Assembly: GCF_000422425.1 (NCBI RefSeq)
Contig: NZ_AULT01000036.1
Coordinates: 1 to 64,000, forward strand
Reading direction: 5' to 3'
Length of the DNA: 64,000 nucleotides
Source: Oceanospirillum beijerinckii DSM 7166
GTDB taxonomy: Bacteria; Pseudomonadota; Gammaproteobacteria; Pseudomonadales; Halomonadaceae
The translations under genes were made by a program, and so were the position numbers. This document shows positions 50,588 through 59,845 of the stretch, in pieces (the first letter of the stretch is position 1; every line of letters starts with the position of its first letter). The notes under the pieces are model-generated. The model ran no database searches. It saw only the letters and a list, made by a program, of their open reading frames with translations, and had not been told where the DNA came from.

Positions 50588-53500
50588 TTAAATCGCAGGA
50601 TCTATGGTTTCACGAATATCTCTTGGCCAGCTCATACGCAGAGTCAATCCCTGGCCAGGCTCACTACTGGCCTGAATCGTGCCATGGAGCTTACGGGTAA
50701 CCTGGTTATAAACAATATGAGCACCTAAACCACTGCCCCCCTGACCCCGGGCGGTAGTGACAAAAGGTTCAAACATTTTATTGAGCAGGTCAGCCGCTAC
50801 GCCCCGACCATTATCAGAGAACACCACCTCAACTTGATCCTCATCTAACATACGAATACAAATCTGGATCTTCTTCTCCGCCTGATGAGGATCAAATCCG
50901 TGTTTCAGCGCATTCATCGTCAGATTAGTAAAGATCTGTGATAGCGAGCCCGGGTAACTGTGCATTAGAATTTCAGATGTGCAGTCTATATCGACCTTCA
51001 CCTGTGCTTGACTTAAGGCTGGCTTCAGGGAAAAGAGGATATCCTTAACATATTCCAGCAACATAAAACTGCGCATATCTTCTACCGACTGGTCTACAGC
51101 CACCAACTTGAAAGTCCGCACCAACTCCGCCGCTTTTTCCAGATTACTCAAGACCAGTTGACTGCTCTCACCCACTATCGCAAGATAGTTTTCCAGATCA
51201 CTACGAGTCAGCATTTCATCGGCCATTTTTTCCATCAATTGCTCGGTTTCTTTCAACAAAGAAGACGCCGCGGTAACCCCTATACCTACAGGGGTATTAA
51301 TCTCATGAGCAACACCCGCCACCAGCCCTCCTAAGGATGCCATCTTCTCTGACTGAATCAGTTGATCCTGAGTCGTCTTCAGATTTTTCAATGTATTTTG
51401 CAGCGCTTCGTTACTGGTTTGCAGGCTTTGGGTTCTTTCCTGTACCCGTGCTTCCAACTCCTGATTGAAGGTTCTCAAGCGTTCTTCTGCCGCTTTGCGA
51501 TCCGAGATATCCGTGGAAATCCCGCCGGAAGCGATGGTATTGCCCTCCTGATCAAAAATCGGAAACTTCATGGACATATAGGTATGCACACCATCCTTAT
51601 GCTCAGCGACCTCCTCGCTCTCCAGAGGGCGACCTAATGTAATCACTTCCTGATCATTCTTCTGAAAAGCCTGAGCAGATTCTTGCGAAAACAACGCAAA
51701 GTCATCTTTCCCAATGACCTGATCCAGAGTGCGATTGAATATGCTTAAAAACTGTTTATTGACAAGTAAATAGCGCCCCTCCAGATCTTTTAGATAGATC
51801 ACCGACGGCGCGTGATCAAGAATAGATTGCAGACGACTTTCCATCTCAAACCTGTCCTGCTCCGCCTGTTCGCGCTGCTGAATCTGATCCTGTAATAAGC
51901 GAATTGTTTCCGCCTGCTGCTCAGAGTGACTCACAATCAGTTTCTCCCGCTCCTGGTAGTAACTGACCTTAGCCTGCAGCTCATGGGGAGAGATATTCAG
52001 TTCATTTAGAAGATCAGAGTACAGATTACGGATTGACTCCCGCTCAGCAGGATTGATAAAAGCTGCCCGATCAATAGCCCGATGAGCGGCTGCCGCACCG
52101 ATAGAGCCCGACAAACGATGACTGATCTCTTTTTGTAGCAGATTCAGATCCAACAAAGTGCCGTAGCTCTGATCCTTTAATCCTTTCTCTTCCAACGCCC
52201 GATGAAGCAGGTCCACTGCTTCCTGATGAGACAAGTACTCTTCCAGTACCTCCCGTACCTGAATCACCTTATTAGGTAAGAAGATATTATGGGGTAACTC
52301 AAACACCGGTTTGTCAGTAACCTCGTTGCGCAAAACCTCTTCAAACTCCCGGTTGTACTCTTTTTCCTCGTGACGGCCCGGCACGAGAAGGGACACAATA
52401 AGGAAGGCTGTGATATTAAATATCAATGTCCAGATTACACCATGACTGATCGTATCCAATCCCGATAACCCAAACAGTGACTCAGGGTGAAGCCATGGGT
52501 TACCGCCAGGCCCGGCTTCCAGCCAATCCAATGACAACCAATCACTTTTGATCAATGCTGGCAACAGCAAGGTATAACACCACACCATAAATCCCAGCAA
52601 CAGCCCCGCCAAAGCTCCCGCTCGACTGGCTTTACGCCAAAACAAACCACCCAACGCAGCCGGAGCAAACTGCAATACCGCGACAAAAGAGAGGATACCC
52701 ATACTGGCCAACATATAGGAATCGCCAACATGGGTATTAAACTGAAAGCTGATATAAAGGAAAAATGCGACAGCCAGCCAACGTAGCTTCAGCAGATGAC
52801 GGCGCAGTTTTTTAAATGCGGGGATCAACTCCAGCACAGGTAGAATCAGATGGTTGGTCAGCATCACCGACATGCTCATGGCACTGATAATAATCATACC
52901 CATAGCGGCAGAGAAGCCACCGATAAACACAAATAGCGACAACCAGGGACTGTCAGACTGTAGCGGCAGCTGTAAAACAAAGGTGTCCCCATCGGTTGGC
53001 TCATAGCCCAGAATCAAACCACCCAGACTGATTGGAATCACAAACAGAAGAATCAAAAACAGATAGAGCGGTAAGCCCCATTGTGCAGTACGCACATGAT
53101 TAGGGTTGGCATTTTCTACTACCGCCAGGTGAAATTGCCGGGGTAGAAAAAAGATCGCCGACGCTGAAACCAGCAGATAGCACACCCAGCTGACAAAGGT
53201 AGGAGCCGACAGGTAACCGGCCATACGCTCATCACTTTGGCGCAGCTTTTCCGCTTGTTCAAACAGATCAGAAAAGCCATCAAACAAACCGAACACGACC
53301 AATAAACCAGCACAGACAAATGCCGCCAGTTTAATCAGGCTCTCAACCGCCATAGCCAGGGTCACACCTGGGTGGCGTTCCGTGGTATCCAAATGGCGTA
53401 AACCAAAAGCGATCGTAAACAGCACCATAAAACCGGCGCTGAGCACCGGCACCCAAGCATTAAAACTCTGTAGCGTACTGTCTCCCTGCGCACTGATCAT

Positions 53501-53938
53501 AGCAAAACTGTTATTGATCGCTTTAAGCTGCAGTGCAATATAAGGTGTAACGCCCACCAGAGCCATCACAGTGACCAAGGCTGCAATACTTTGGGAGCGA
53601 AAGTAACGTGCGGATAGAAAGTCCGCGATACTGGTCACCCGATATAGGTTTTTTACTGCAATCATGCGCCTTAGCAGTATTGAGCTAAAGAAAAAAGCCA
53701 GAATGGAGCCCCAGAAGATCGACAGATACATCCAGCCAGCCAACGATGCGCTGCCGACAATACCGTAAAATGTCCAGGAGGTGCAGTACACCGATAACGA
53801 TAGGGTATATACCCAGCGGCTACGGGTCAGACTGACAAAACGTGTTTGCTCCTCTGAGCGACCACCCCACCAGGCGATCGCCAATAAAAAGATCAAATAA
53901 GCAGCCAGAGATACAAATAACAACCCACTGTCGATCAT
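50588..53938 (-). CDS. Sodium/solute symporter-histidine kinase fusion (CbrA/CrbS-like)
   Basis: The 1116-residue protein has an N-terminal SLC5-type transporter of about 13 spans (about residues 1-540). A linker and coiled coil (about 540-700) precede a PAS domain (SILDHAPSVIYLKDLEGRYL). The HisKA helix with the phospho-acceptor His is GLVAGVAHEINTPVGIGV, and the ATPase domain has GSGLGAHIVYN. Proteins with this plan (CbrA, CrbS) couple solute uptake or sensing to carbon control. Here there is no receiver domain and no response regulator gene beside it. The H-box differs from the CrbS type, so I do not give a symbol. Confidence 0.9.
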   Translation of the reverse strand: MIDSGLLFVSLAAYLIFLLAIAWWGGRSEEQTRFVSLTRSRWVYTLSLSVYCTSWTFYGIVGSASLAGWMYLSIFWGSILAFFFSSILLRRMIAVKNLYRVTSIADFLSARYFRSQSIAALVTVMALVGVTPYIALQLKAINNSFAMISAQGDSTLQSFNAWVPVLSAGFMVLFTIAFGLRHLDTTERHPGVTLAMAVESLIKLAAFVCAGLLVVFGLFDGFSDLFEQAEKLRQSDERMAGYLSAPTFVSWVCYLLVSASAIFFLPRQFHLAVVENANPNHVRTAQWGLPLYLFLILLFVIPISLGGLILGYEPTDGDTFVLQLPLQSDSPWLSLFVFIGGFSAAMGMIIISAMSMSVMLTNHLILPVLELIPAFKKLRRHLLKLRWLAVAFFLYISFQFNTHVGDSYMLASMGILSFVAVLQFAPAALGGLFWRKASRAGALAGLLLGFMVWCYTLLLPALIKSDWLSLDWLEAGPGGNPWLHPESLFGLSGLDTISHGVIWTLIFNITAFLIVSLLVPGRHEEKEYNREFEEVLRNEVTDKPVFELPHNIFLPNKVIQVREVLEEYLSHQEAVDLLHRALEEKGLKDQSYGTLLDLNLLQKEISHRLSGSIGAAAAHRAIDRAAFINPAERESIRNLYSDLLNELNISPHELQAKVSYYQEREKLIVSHSEQQAETIRLLQDQIQQREQAEQDRFEMESRLQSILDHAPSVIYLKDLEGRYLLVNKQFLSIFNRTLDQVIGKDDFALFSQESAQAFQKNDQEVITLGRPLESEEVAEHKDGVHTYMSMKFPIFDQEGNTIASGGISTDISDRKAAEERLRTFNQELEARVQERTQSLQTSNEALQNTLKNLKTTQDQLIQSEKMASLGGLVAGVAHEINTPVGIGVTAASSLLKETEQLMEKMADEMLTRSDLENYLAIVGESSQLVLSNLEKAAELVRTFKLVAVDQSVEDMRSFMLLEYVKDILFSLKPALSQAQVKVDIDCTSEILMHSYPGSLSQIFTNLTMNALKHGFDPHQAEKKIQICIRMLDEDQVEVVFSDNGRGVAADLLNKMFEPFVTTARGQGGSGLGAHIVYNQVTRKLHGTIQASSEPGQGLTLRMSWPRDIRETIDPAI

Positions 53939-54074
53939 ATAGCCTCTGCTCCCGTAGGCGGCATTTTCTTCAGGTTTTCTTTAACACTTTTGGCAGGTAC
54001 GTAACCCTGCTGCAAAATACCGGGTTATTCAATGTGTCTTCAATGTCTTGACTTTACACTATCGACTCAAAAAT

Positions 54075-54269
54075 CTACTCACGACGCATCAGAAACAACA
54101 TCGCAACCGTAAGCAGCCAGATACCGGAAATCAATAAAAAGCTTGTCTGCAGCGGCAAACGATCCTGATTAAAGACCGGCCAGGAGATCGCCAAAAAGAT
54201 CACGGTCACTACAAACAGCTTCATTTCCGGGTGCTTAAGCAATCCCATTACTCGTTGCTGAAATCTCAT
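54075..54269 (-). CDS. Small two-span membrane protein next to the symporter-kinase gene
   Basis: The 64-residue protein has a basic N-terminus and two hydrophobic spans (about residues 17-33 and 42-59), ending in LMRRE. It lies 136 bases upstream of the transporter-kinase gene on the same strand. AAGGAAAAGAG lies about 11 bases before the ATG. I recognise no family; it may be an accessory of the kinase, which is inferred only from position. Confidence 0.6.
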   Translation of the reverse strand: MRFQQRVMGLLKHPEMKLFVVTVIFLAISWPVFNQDRLPLQTSFLLISGIWLLTVAMLFLMRRE

Positions 54270-54392
54270 AATATTCGATGCTCTTTTCCTTCAGCATAGT
54301 TCATACATAAATAAGGATAAAAGAAGTAAACGTCCAGTATAAAAGTGCTCTGTAACAAGCCGAAAAGCCCGTCAAAGATAAAGCTACAGATA

Positions 54393-54424
54393 CAAAAAAA
54401 CCCCGGTGCAAAACACCGGGGTTG
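54393..54424 (-). terminator. Rho-independent terminator of the phasin gene
   Basis: A perfect AACCCCGGTG/CACCGGGGTT stem with a 5-base loop is followed on the minus strand by seven T residues. Its stem is almost the same sequence as in the rpoD terminator at 451-476. Confidence 0.92.
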
Positions 54425-54531
54425 CTTTCTGTCTGGCAGAGGGAGGGAGTTAGAACAGACAAAAAGCTCAAATTTGCCAGTAAATCACCGGCAGGGCACT
54501 ACTCACAAGAAGAGTAAGAACAACAAGATTC

Positions 54532-54888
54532 TTAGCGAGTAAAAGCTTTGTTTACGTGCTGATCAACCAGCCCCTTAGCTTCAGAAGCCAGGTCCAGAGC
54601 ACTCAGATACAGGTTAGACACACGAATCTGCTGCTCACAGAAGAAGCTGTAGTTAGACTCAGCAATGTTAGCCAGATCTGTCTTTTTCACCATCGCCAGA
54701 CAATGCTGGCTGATCTGGTCGGCACTGTCAGCGTAGAAGCGTGCTTGCTGCTGAACTGCTTTTTCAGCCAGCTTGGCTTCACCGGCCACCAGAGCACCAG
54801 TGGACTCATAAGCTTGCCAATCAGTGGCTTCTGTAAAAGTCTTCGCCACTTTCTGACACTCTGCTACCCATTGATCAAAAAAGTTCAT
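54532..54888 (-). CDS. Phasin-family PHA granule protein
   Basis: Phasins are small amphipathic proteins that coat polyhydroxyalkanoate granules. The 118-residue, mostly helical protein has the phasin pattern of long amphipathic helices, for example KLAEKAVQQQARFYADSADQ and QIRVSNLYLSALDLASEAKG. The ATG at 54888 is five bases after AGGAGG, an excellent ribosome-binding site, which suggests high expression. The gene for PhaR lies upstream on the same strand, and two identical operator-like repeats lie in the promoter. Confidence 0.8.
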   Translation of the reverse strand: MNFFDQWVAECQKVAKTFTEATDWQAYESTGALVAGEAKLAEKAVQQQARFYADSADQISQHCLAMVKKTDLANIAESNYSFFCEQQIRVSNLYLSALDLASEAKGLVDQHVNKAFTR

Positions 54889-54926
54889 CACTGCCTCCTG
54901 GATTCTCTCGAATCACCGTTAAATAC

Positions 54927-54982
54927 TGCACTGCACAAAGTTGTTATAGAGAAATATAGTGCACTGCACAAAAGACTGTCAA
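54927..54982 (-). promoter_or_regulatory. Phasin promoter with two identical 13-bp operator-like repeats
   Basis: On the minus strand TTGACA (54977-54982) and TATATT (54953-54958) are separated by 18 bases. TGCACTGCACAAA (plus-strand reading) occurs at 54960-54972, filling the spacer, and again at 54927-54939, downstream of the start point. The copies are 33 bases apart, about three helical turns. PhaR proteins bind TGC-rich sites and repress phasin genes until granules form; that these are PhaR sites is inferred. Confidence 0.65.
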
Positions 54983-55057
54983 ATACTTTTTATTCGCAAA
55001 TGCAGCATAAATCTAAAAACCTCTGTAACCAGCTGATTATTAAGATTTTTGAAGGCG

Positions 55058-55086
55058 AAAAAAAACCAGCCATCAGGCTGGTTTTT
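55058..55086 (-). terminator. Rho-independent terminator of phaR
   Basis: AAAACCAGCC pairs with GGCTGGTTTT around a 4-base loop, followed on the minus strand by a run of eight T residues. It separates phaR from the phasin gene. Confidence 0.88.
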
Positions 55087-55184
55087 GCATTATACATTGT
55101 GACAAGACGATGACATTAAACGCTACTCCTGATACGAAAAGATCCGTATCATCCTCAAGCCCCTCATCGGCGCAAGCTCAGGAA

Positions 55185-55649
55185 TTAATGCTCGTCGTCT
55201 TTACCATTCTTAGGCTGGAAGCTCTGCCACAGCTTCATATTCTGCTCAGCCACACGACGCATCAGCTCCATAGGATTGGTGGTCATAGGGTTACTGGTCA
55301 TGGCATTCTGCATCTGATCACGCAGCGCTTTCTGTTGTTCCAGGAAGGTATTAATGCTTTCTTCCAGGTAATTGCTCATGGTGCCCTGCATACTGTCACC
55401 GTAGAAACGGATCAGTTGTTGCAGCACCTGATTGCTGAACATAGGATTACTGCCTCCGGTCGAGGTGTTTTCCTGCTCGGTAATAATCTGCAATAAGATA
55501 TTGCGGGTTAAATCGTCACCACTTTTCGAGTCTTCAACCCGAAACTCTTCCTTATTAATGACCAGCAGCTTGATATCTTCCAAAGTGACATAGCGACTTT
55601 CTGAAGTATCATACAACCGACGGTTGGCATATTTTCTGATGACTCGCAA
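55185..55649 (-). CDS. phaR: Polyhydroxyalkanoate synthesis repressor PhaR
   Basis: PhaR binds both PHA granules and DNA, releasing phasin genes from repression when granules appear. The N-terminal DNA-binding domain reads RVIRKYANRRLYDTSESRYV and LEDIKLLVINKEEF; the PHB accumulation domain (TRNILLQIITEQE) follows. The Met/Gln-rich C-terminus is flexible. I chose the TTG at 55649, which matches the family start MRVIRKY and has GAGAG eight bases upstream; an ATG at 55706 would add 19 unrelated residues and has no good site. PHA synthase genes are not in this window. Confidence 0.85.
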   Translation of the reverse strand: MRVIRKYANRRLYDTSESRYVTLEDIKLLVINKEEFRVEDSKSGDDLTRNILLQIITEQENTSTGGSNPMFSNQVLQQLIRFYGDSMQGTMSNYLEESINTFLEQQKALRDQMQNAMTSNPMTTNPMELMRRVAEQNMKLWQSFQPKNGKDDEH

Positions 55650-55963
55650 AATTCTTACTCTCTCTTCCGGCCCAATTGTTTTAACTCTACCTCGCCTGCG
55701 CAGCATATTGTAATGAGTTTCAATGACGGCACAATGACCAGAAGCCAGCCCGCTGTAAAAAAATCATTTTTTTACATAAGTAAACATGACTTATCACCCA
55801 TTACACACCAACCAAAGTACAACAAATACCCATTGAATCACAGCCTGTGTCACAAAAATATCATATATCTGTCTTACTGTTCCTGCTGCACGTAAACAGA
55901 ACACTCAGTTGTGATTAAGCTGTTCAAAATCAGCCAGCAAATGCCCGATTATGGGAGGATAAA

Positions 55964-56347
55964 ATGTTTTTGAAAATTCGCAAAAACTGCGGAATCTACA
56001 TGCAGAACAATGAAAGTGGCAAACGAGTCATTGCACCTGTTTCCAGTCATTTCTATATCAACCTGCAACTGGTTACTGAAATCTCCTCCTACAGCCTGAA
56101 AGAGCCGAAAGAGAAACAGCAGCTTGATAGTTCCACGCTCCTGCTGCCACCGGGCACCTGCGTGCTGCACTTCACTATGAACAGTAACTTCAGCAGTTCA
56201 AAAGAGAAGGTAAAGGGTGAAGAAGGCAAACGTCATCTGTTCGAGAAGGTGTTCTACACCCTATACTTCCTGCCAGACAACATGGTGGAGTATGAACGCC
56301 TGAAGAGTGCGATTGATCAAAACACTCAGAATCGCGATAACCTGTAA
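55964..56347 (+). CDS. Uncharacterised 127-residue protein
   Basis: The ATG is five bases after GGGAGG, a strong ribosome-binding site, so this is likely a real gene. The product is soluble, with one Cys near the N-terminus (KNCGIYMQ), another in PPGTCVLHF, and a charged C-terminal half (KEKVKGEEGKRHLFEKVFY). It has no signal peptide or membrane span. It lies between phaR and yigZ, on the opposite strand to both. I recognise no family. Confidence 0.7.
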   Translation: MFLKIRKNCGIYMQNNESGKRVIAPVSSHFYINLQLVTEISSYSLKEPKEKQQLDSSTLLLPPGTCVLHFTMNSNFSSSKEKVKGEEGKRHLFEKVFYTLYFLPDNMVEYERLKSAIDQNTQNRDNL

Positions 56348-56436
56348 ATCAGCTCGGCAACTCAGTCTAAATTCTGGTACTTGCTGAATGCTGCCATCAG
56401 TAAACCCCATCAGTAAACCAGAACGCCCGATGTCAG

Positions 56437-56473
56437 TTACCCTATTCCCAGCCAAAGCTTGAGAATAGGGTAG
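56437..56473. terminator. Hairpin between the unknown gene and yigZ
   Basis: An 11-bp inverted repeat (CTACCCTATTC-type arms at 56437-56447 and 56463-56473) sits between convergent genes. No T run follows on either side. Confidence 0.5.
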
Positions 56474-56478
56474 CAAGA

Positions 56479-57135
56479 CTAGGCATCCATTAAGCGGCTA
56501 TTGATCCGTCCCTGCCCGACTTGTTGCATCTTGTCTAACAGCTCTTCCGGCTCTTCCAACCATACCTGGAAGTTAACCTGGTGATCATAATCACACTCTA
56601 TCGGATCAGCATCCAACTGTTGCAACCAATGGCGAATATCGGATTCAAACGCATAGTCCGCTTCAATCCTAACACCGTATTTAGGCCGTACCTCAATCAG
56701 CTCCAGCTCATCCAGAGCCATCTGGGTAGCCTGAGAATACGCCTTAACCAGACCACCCGTTCCCAGCTTAATACCACCAAAATAACGTACAATCACAACG
56801 GCCAACTGGCCTAGCCCACTATGGCTGACCACATTAAACATCGGCTTACCGGCTGTACCCGAAGGCTCGCCGTCATCACTCATACCATAACACTGGGTAT
56901 TATCCGGTGCTCCGGCAATAAATGCCGTACAGTGGTGTCGTGCGTCCGGGTATTCCTCCCGCACGGATTGAATAAACTGCTGACATTCCGTGACGTTTGC
57001 TACAGGTGCTGCAATAGCAATAAAGCGACTGCGCTTGATCTCCAGCTCAGTTTGTACCCGTTCTTTGGGCTTGCTATAAATCACAGGCTTCTTTACAGCA
57101 CCTGTTTTTGAATCAGTCGGTGAAGAGGCACTCAT
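56479..57135 (-). CDS. yigZ: YigZ/IMPACT family protein
   Basis: The 218-residue protein has the IMPACT N-terminal domain: KRSRFIAIAAPVANV, DARHHCTAFIAG, SDDGEPSGTAGKPMF and VIVRYFGGIKLGTGGLVKAY, the family signatures. A second small domain (DUF1949-like) is at the C-terminus. Members are linked to translation regulation in eukaryotes; the bacterial role is not known. A Pro/Lys-rich N-terminal extension of about 25 residues is extra. Confidence 0.92.
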   Translation of the reverse strand: MSASSPTDSKTGAVKKPVIYSKPKERVQTELEIKRSRFIAIAAPVANVTECQQFIQSVREEYPDARHHCTAFIAGAPDNTQCYGMSDDGEPSGTAGKPMFNVVSHSGLGQLAVVIVRYFGGIKLGTGGLVKAYSQATQMALDELELIEVRPKYGVRIEADYAFESDIRHWLQQLDADPIECDYDHQVNFQVWLEEPEELLDKMQQVGQGRINSRLMDA

Positions 57136-57143
57136 TATAACCC

Positions 57144-57968
57144 TTAGCCCTCTCCATGCTGATAAATATGCACATCCCGTTGTGGGAATGGGATTGAGAT
57201 ACCCTCTTCATCCAACTTCAGTTTTACTTTCTCAGTCATATCAAAATAGGTGGGCCAGTAATCTTCAGATTTTACCCAGATACGCACAGTAAAGTTCACA
57301 GAACTGTCTGCTAATGCACTCACAGCCACCAGAGACTCCGGCTCTTTCAAACCACGTTCTTCCTCAGCAACCAACTGCTGCAGCACCTTTTTAGCCTTCA
57401 ACAGATCATCCCCGTAACCGATCCCTACGGTAAGATCCAAACGACGGGTTGGATTAGCGGAAAAGTTGGTCAGGTTATCATTAATTAAAGAGGCATTGGG
57501 AATCACAACCACTTTATTATCCGGCGTTTTCAGACGGGTATTCAACATGGTGATCTTTTCTACCGAGCCCGACACCCCCGAGCCGTCAATAAAATCGCCC
57601 TTTTTAAACGGACGTTGTGATACCAATAAGATGCCCGCGGCCAGGTTTTCCAGCGACCCCTTTAAAGCCAGACCTACCGCCAGACCTGCCGCACCCAGCA
57701 CTGCCAGCAGAGAGGTAGTATCAACACCCAGTTGACCCAATACGGTAACAAGCAGTAGGACAGTCAATACCGTATGGGCAATCTGGCCGATAAAATGGGT
57801 TGCCGCCTCATCCATATTTTTACGTCTGAGTAAACTTTCCAGCACACGCACGATGCGCTTAACGACCCATAGCCCTACCAATAGCAATAAGAGTGCAGGC
57901 CAAATCATGTCAACCCATTGCAATGCTAATTCGATCCAATTTGTTTCAAAAGGATTAGAAAAGTCCAT
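57144..57968 (-). CDS. Small mechanosensitive ion channel (MscS type)
   Basis: MscS channels release solutes after hypo-osmotic shock. The 274-residue protein has three membrane spans; the pore helix reads GAAGLAVGLALKGSLENLAAG, slightly shortened here for length, and the beta domain follows (RLKTPDNKVVVIPNASLI). It is close to E. coli MscS (286 residues). I chose the ATG at 57968; a TTG seven codons earlier lacks a good site. Confidence 0.92.
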   Translation of the reverse strand: MDFSNPFETNWIELALQWVDMIWPALLLLLVGLWVVKRIVRVLESLLRRKNMDEAATHFIGQIAHTVLTVLLLVTVLGQLGVDTTSLLAVLGAAGLAVGLALKGSLENLAAGILLVSQRPFKKGDFIDGSGVSGSVEKITMLNTRLKTPDNKVVVIPNASLINDNLTNFSANPTRRLDLTVGIGYGDDLLKAKKVLQQLVAEEERGLKEPESLVAVSALADSSVNFTVRIWVKSEDYWPTYFDMTEKVKLKLDEEGISIPFPQRDVHIYQHGEG

Positions 57969-58136
57969 ACTAAAATCCCATATAGTCAATGGCTAATGTT
58001 TATCATTAATTAAAAATCACACCGCATTCACACAGACGTTTCGCTTTGATCAATGGCTTCATTCTTAGCTATTGGCCAAAGAATATCGAAACACTTTTGT
58101 GCCAGTGTGCATAAACCAATATTACGTAGGCCGATA

Positions 58137-59597
58137 TTAACGTGCTTGGCTTAGGCTCGCATCATGAGCTGCCTTGATAATGCCCGTGGTGGAGTACCCT
58201 TCTTCAAAGTTCAGCACACGCACTTCGCCACCTGCAGCGATGACCGTATCGCCCCCCGCAATCTCTTCTGGCTTATAGTCACCACCTTTCACCAGAATAT
58301 CCGGCACTAACTCTGCAATCAGGCGCGCCGGAGTATCTTCCTCAAAGGCCACTACCCAATCAACAGATGCAAGACCTGCCAGCACATGCATACGATGTTC
58401 AAGATCGTTAATAGGACGGGTAGGCCCTTTTAGCCGTGATACTGATGCATCTGAATTGACCGCTACAATCAGTTTGTCACCTAAGCGTCGGGCATGTTCC
58501 AGATAACTAACATGACCGGGGTGCAGAATATCAAAGCAACCATTGGTGAAAACAATCTTATCACCCTGTTCACGGGCCTGTTTCAAGCGTTTAATCAGAT
58601 CCTGTTCCGACAATACAGAGGCCTGCTCGACACCATAGTAACCGGCAATCGCTTCATTTAACTCAGCCAGAGCCACAGTTTCCGTACCCAGTTTAGAGAC
58701 AGCGATGCCTGCTGCGATATTAGCCATCTCAACCGATGTTTCCAGCGGCAGATTTGAGGCCAAACCCGCAGCCAGACTGGCAATAACCGTATCACCTGCA
58801 CCTGTGACATCAAATACGGACTTGGCATTGGCAGCAAAATAGACGGGATCACGCCCAGACTGGAACAGTGTCATACCCTTTTCACTGCGGGTGACCAGCA
58901 AGGCCTCCAGCTGTAACTCCTGCAACAGCGCAAAACCCTTTTCTATCACCTCATCTTCTGAGTGACAGCGCCCCACAACCGCTTCAAATTCTGACATATT
59001 GGGCGTTAGCAGAGACGCACCGGTGTATTTACCAAAATCAGTGCCTTTGGGGTCCACCAGCACCTTACACTGTTGCGAGTTAGCCTGCTGAATCAACCCC
59101 TGCACATGCTGCAAAGACCCTTTGGCATAATCTGACAACACCACGACAGAGCCTGGCGTAAAAGCCTGATCAGCCGCACTATTCAGTTCCAGGGCAACCT
59201 GACTGTCAAAACGTTCTTCCTGATCCAAACGTAACAGTTGTTGATGACGGCTCATAATACGCAGCTTGCTGATCGTCGGCTGATGCTCTGCCGTCACAAA
59301 GTGAGTCGCCACCTCTTTTTGCGCAAGCAGCTGGCTCAGTTCATGGCCTTCGGCATCTTGACCGATAATACCCATCACGGTGGCATGACAACGCAATGCC
59401 GCCAGGTTCAGCGCCACATTAGCGGCACCACCAGCACGGGCATCCACATCTTTAACCTTTACGATAGGCACCGGGGCCTCAGGAGAAATTCGATCCGTTG
59501 AGCCATGCCAGTATTTATCCAGCATGACGTCACCAATAACCAGAATAGGATTAGATGTCGGCTCAAAAGTAAGCAAGGGGCAATACCTGTTATCCAA
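58137..59597 (-). CDS. hldE: Bifunctional heptose 7-phosphate kinase / heptose 1-phosphate adenylyltransferase HldE
   Basis: HldE makes ADP-heptose for the LPS inner core. The N-terminal ribokinase-like domain has VIGDVMLDKYWHGSTDRISP, GGAANVALNLA and DVTGAGDTVIASLAAG. The C-terminal nucleotidyltransferase has FTNGCFDILHPGHVSYLEHA with the HxGH site. The 486-residue length is near the 477 of E. coli. The start is uncertain: TTG at 59597 or TTG at 59576, the latter with AGG nine bases upstream. It sits beside surface polysaccharide genes. Confidence 0.95.
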   Translation of the reverse strand: MDNRYCPLLTFEPTSNPILVIGDVMLDKYWHGSTDRISPEAPVPIVKVKDVDARAGGAANVALNLAALRCHATVMGIIGQDAEGHELSQLLAQKEVATHFVTAEHQPTISKLRIMSRHQQLLRLDQEERFDSQVALELNSAADQAFTPGSVVVLSDYAKGSLQHVQGLIQQANSQQCKVLVDPKGTDFGKYTGASLLTPNMSEFEAVVGRCHSEDEVIEKGFALLQELQLEALLVTRSEKGMTLFQSGRDPVYFAANAKSVFDVTGAGDTVIASLAAGLASNLPLETSVEMANIAAGIAVSKLGTETVALAELNEAIAGYYGVEQASVLSEQDLIKRLKQAREQGDKIVFTNGCFDILHPGHVSYLEHARRLGDKLIVAVNSDASVSRLKGPTRPINDLEHRMHVLAGLASVDWVVAFEEDTPARLIAELVPDILVKGGDYKPEEIAGGDTVIAAGGEVRVLNFEEGYSTTGIIKAAHDASLSQAR

Positions 59598-59845
59598 AAA
59601 ATTTGTCGTTGTTTTAACGCGGTTACCGATAGATCCATCGCGTTAAAAAGCAAAAGTGTTCACCCATAATCTACTGGGCCAGATTGAGACTTATCATAAC
59701 GGAAGGACAATGGAAAAGCTCGGAACAGCACGCCAGGCAGAAGAAAATCTGACGAACAGTTTCATGGATTCAGGGTTACGGGTAAACTTTTGCTCCCAAA
59801 CAGGGGCTCCCCCCTGTATCAGGACAATAGTCACGGTGAACTGAA

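Noticed and set aside
50588-53938. Naming the transporter-kinase crbS or cbrA
   Set aside because: The domain plan fits both, but the H-box (HEINTPVG) differs from CrbS and there is no adjacent regulator gene to decide.
59656-59844. A 62-codon frame upstream of the family 25 glycosyltransferase gene
   Set aside because: No ribosome-binding site, no recognisable features; more likely untranslated leader.
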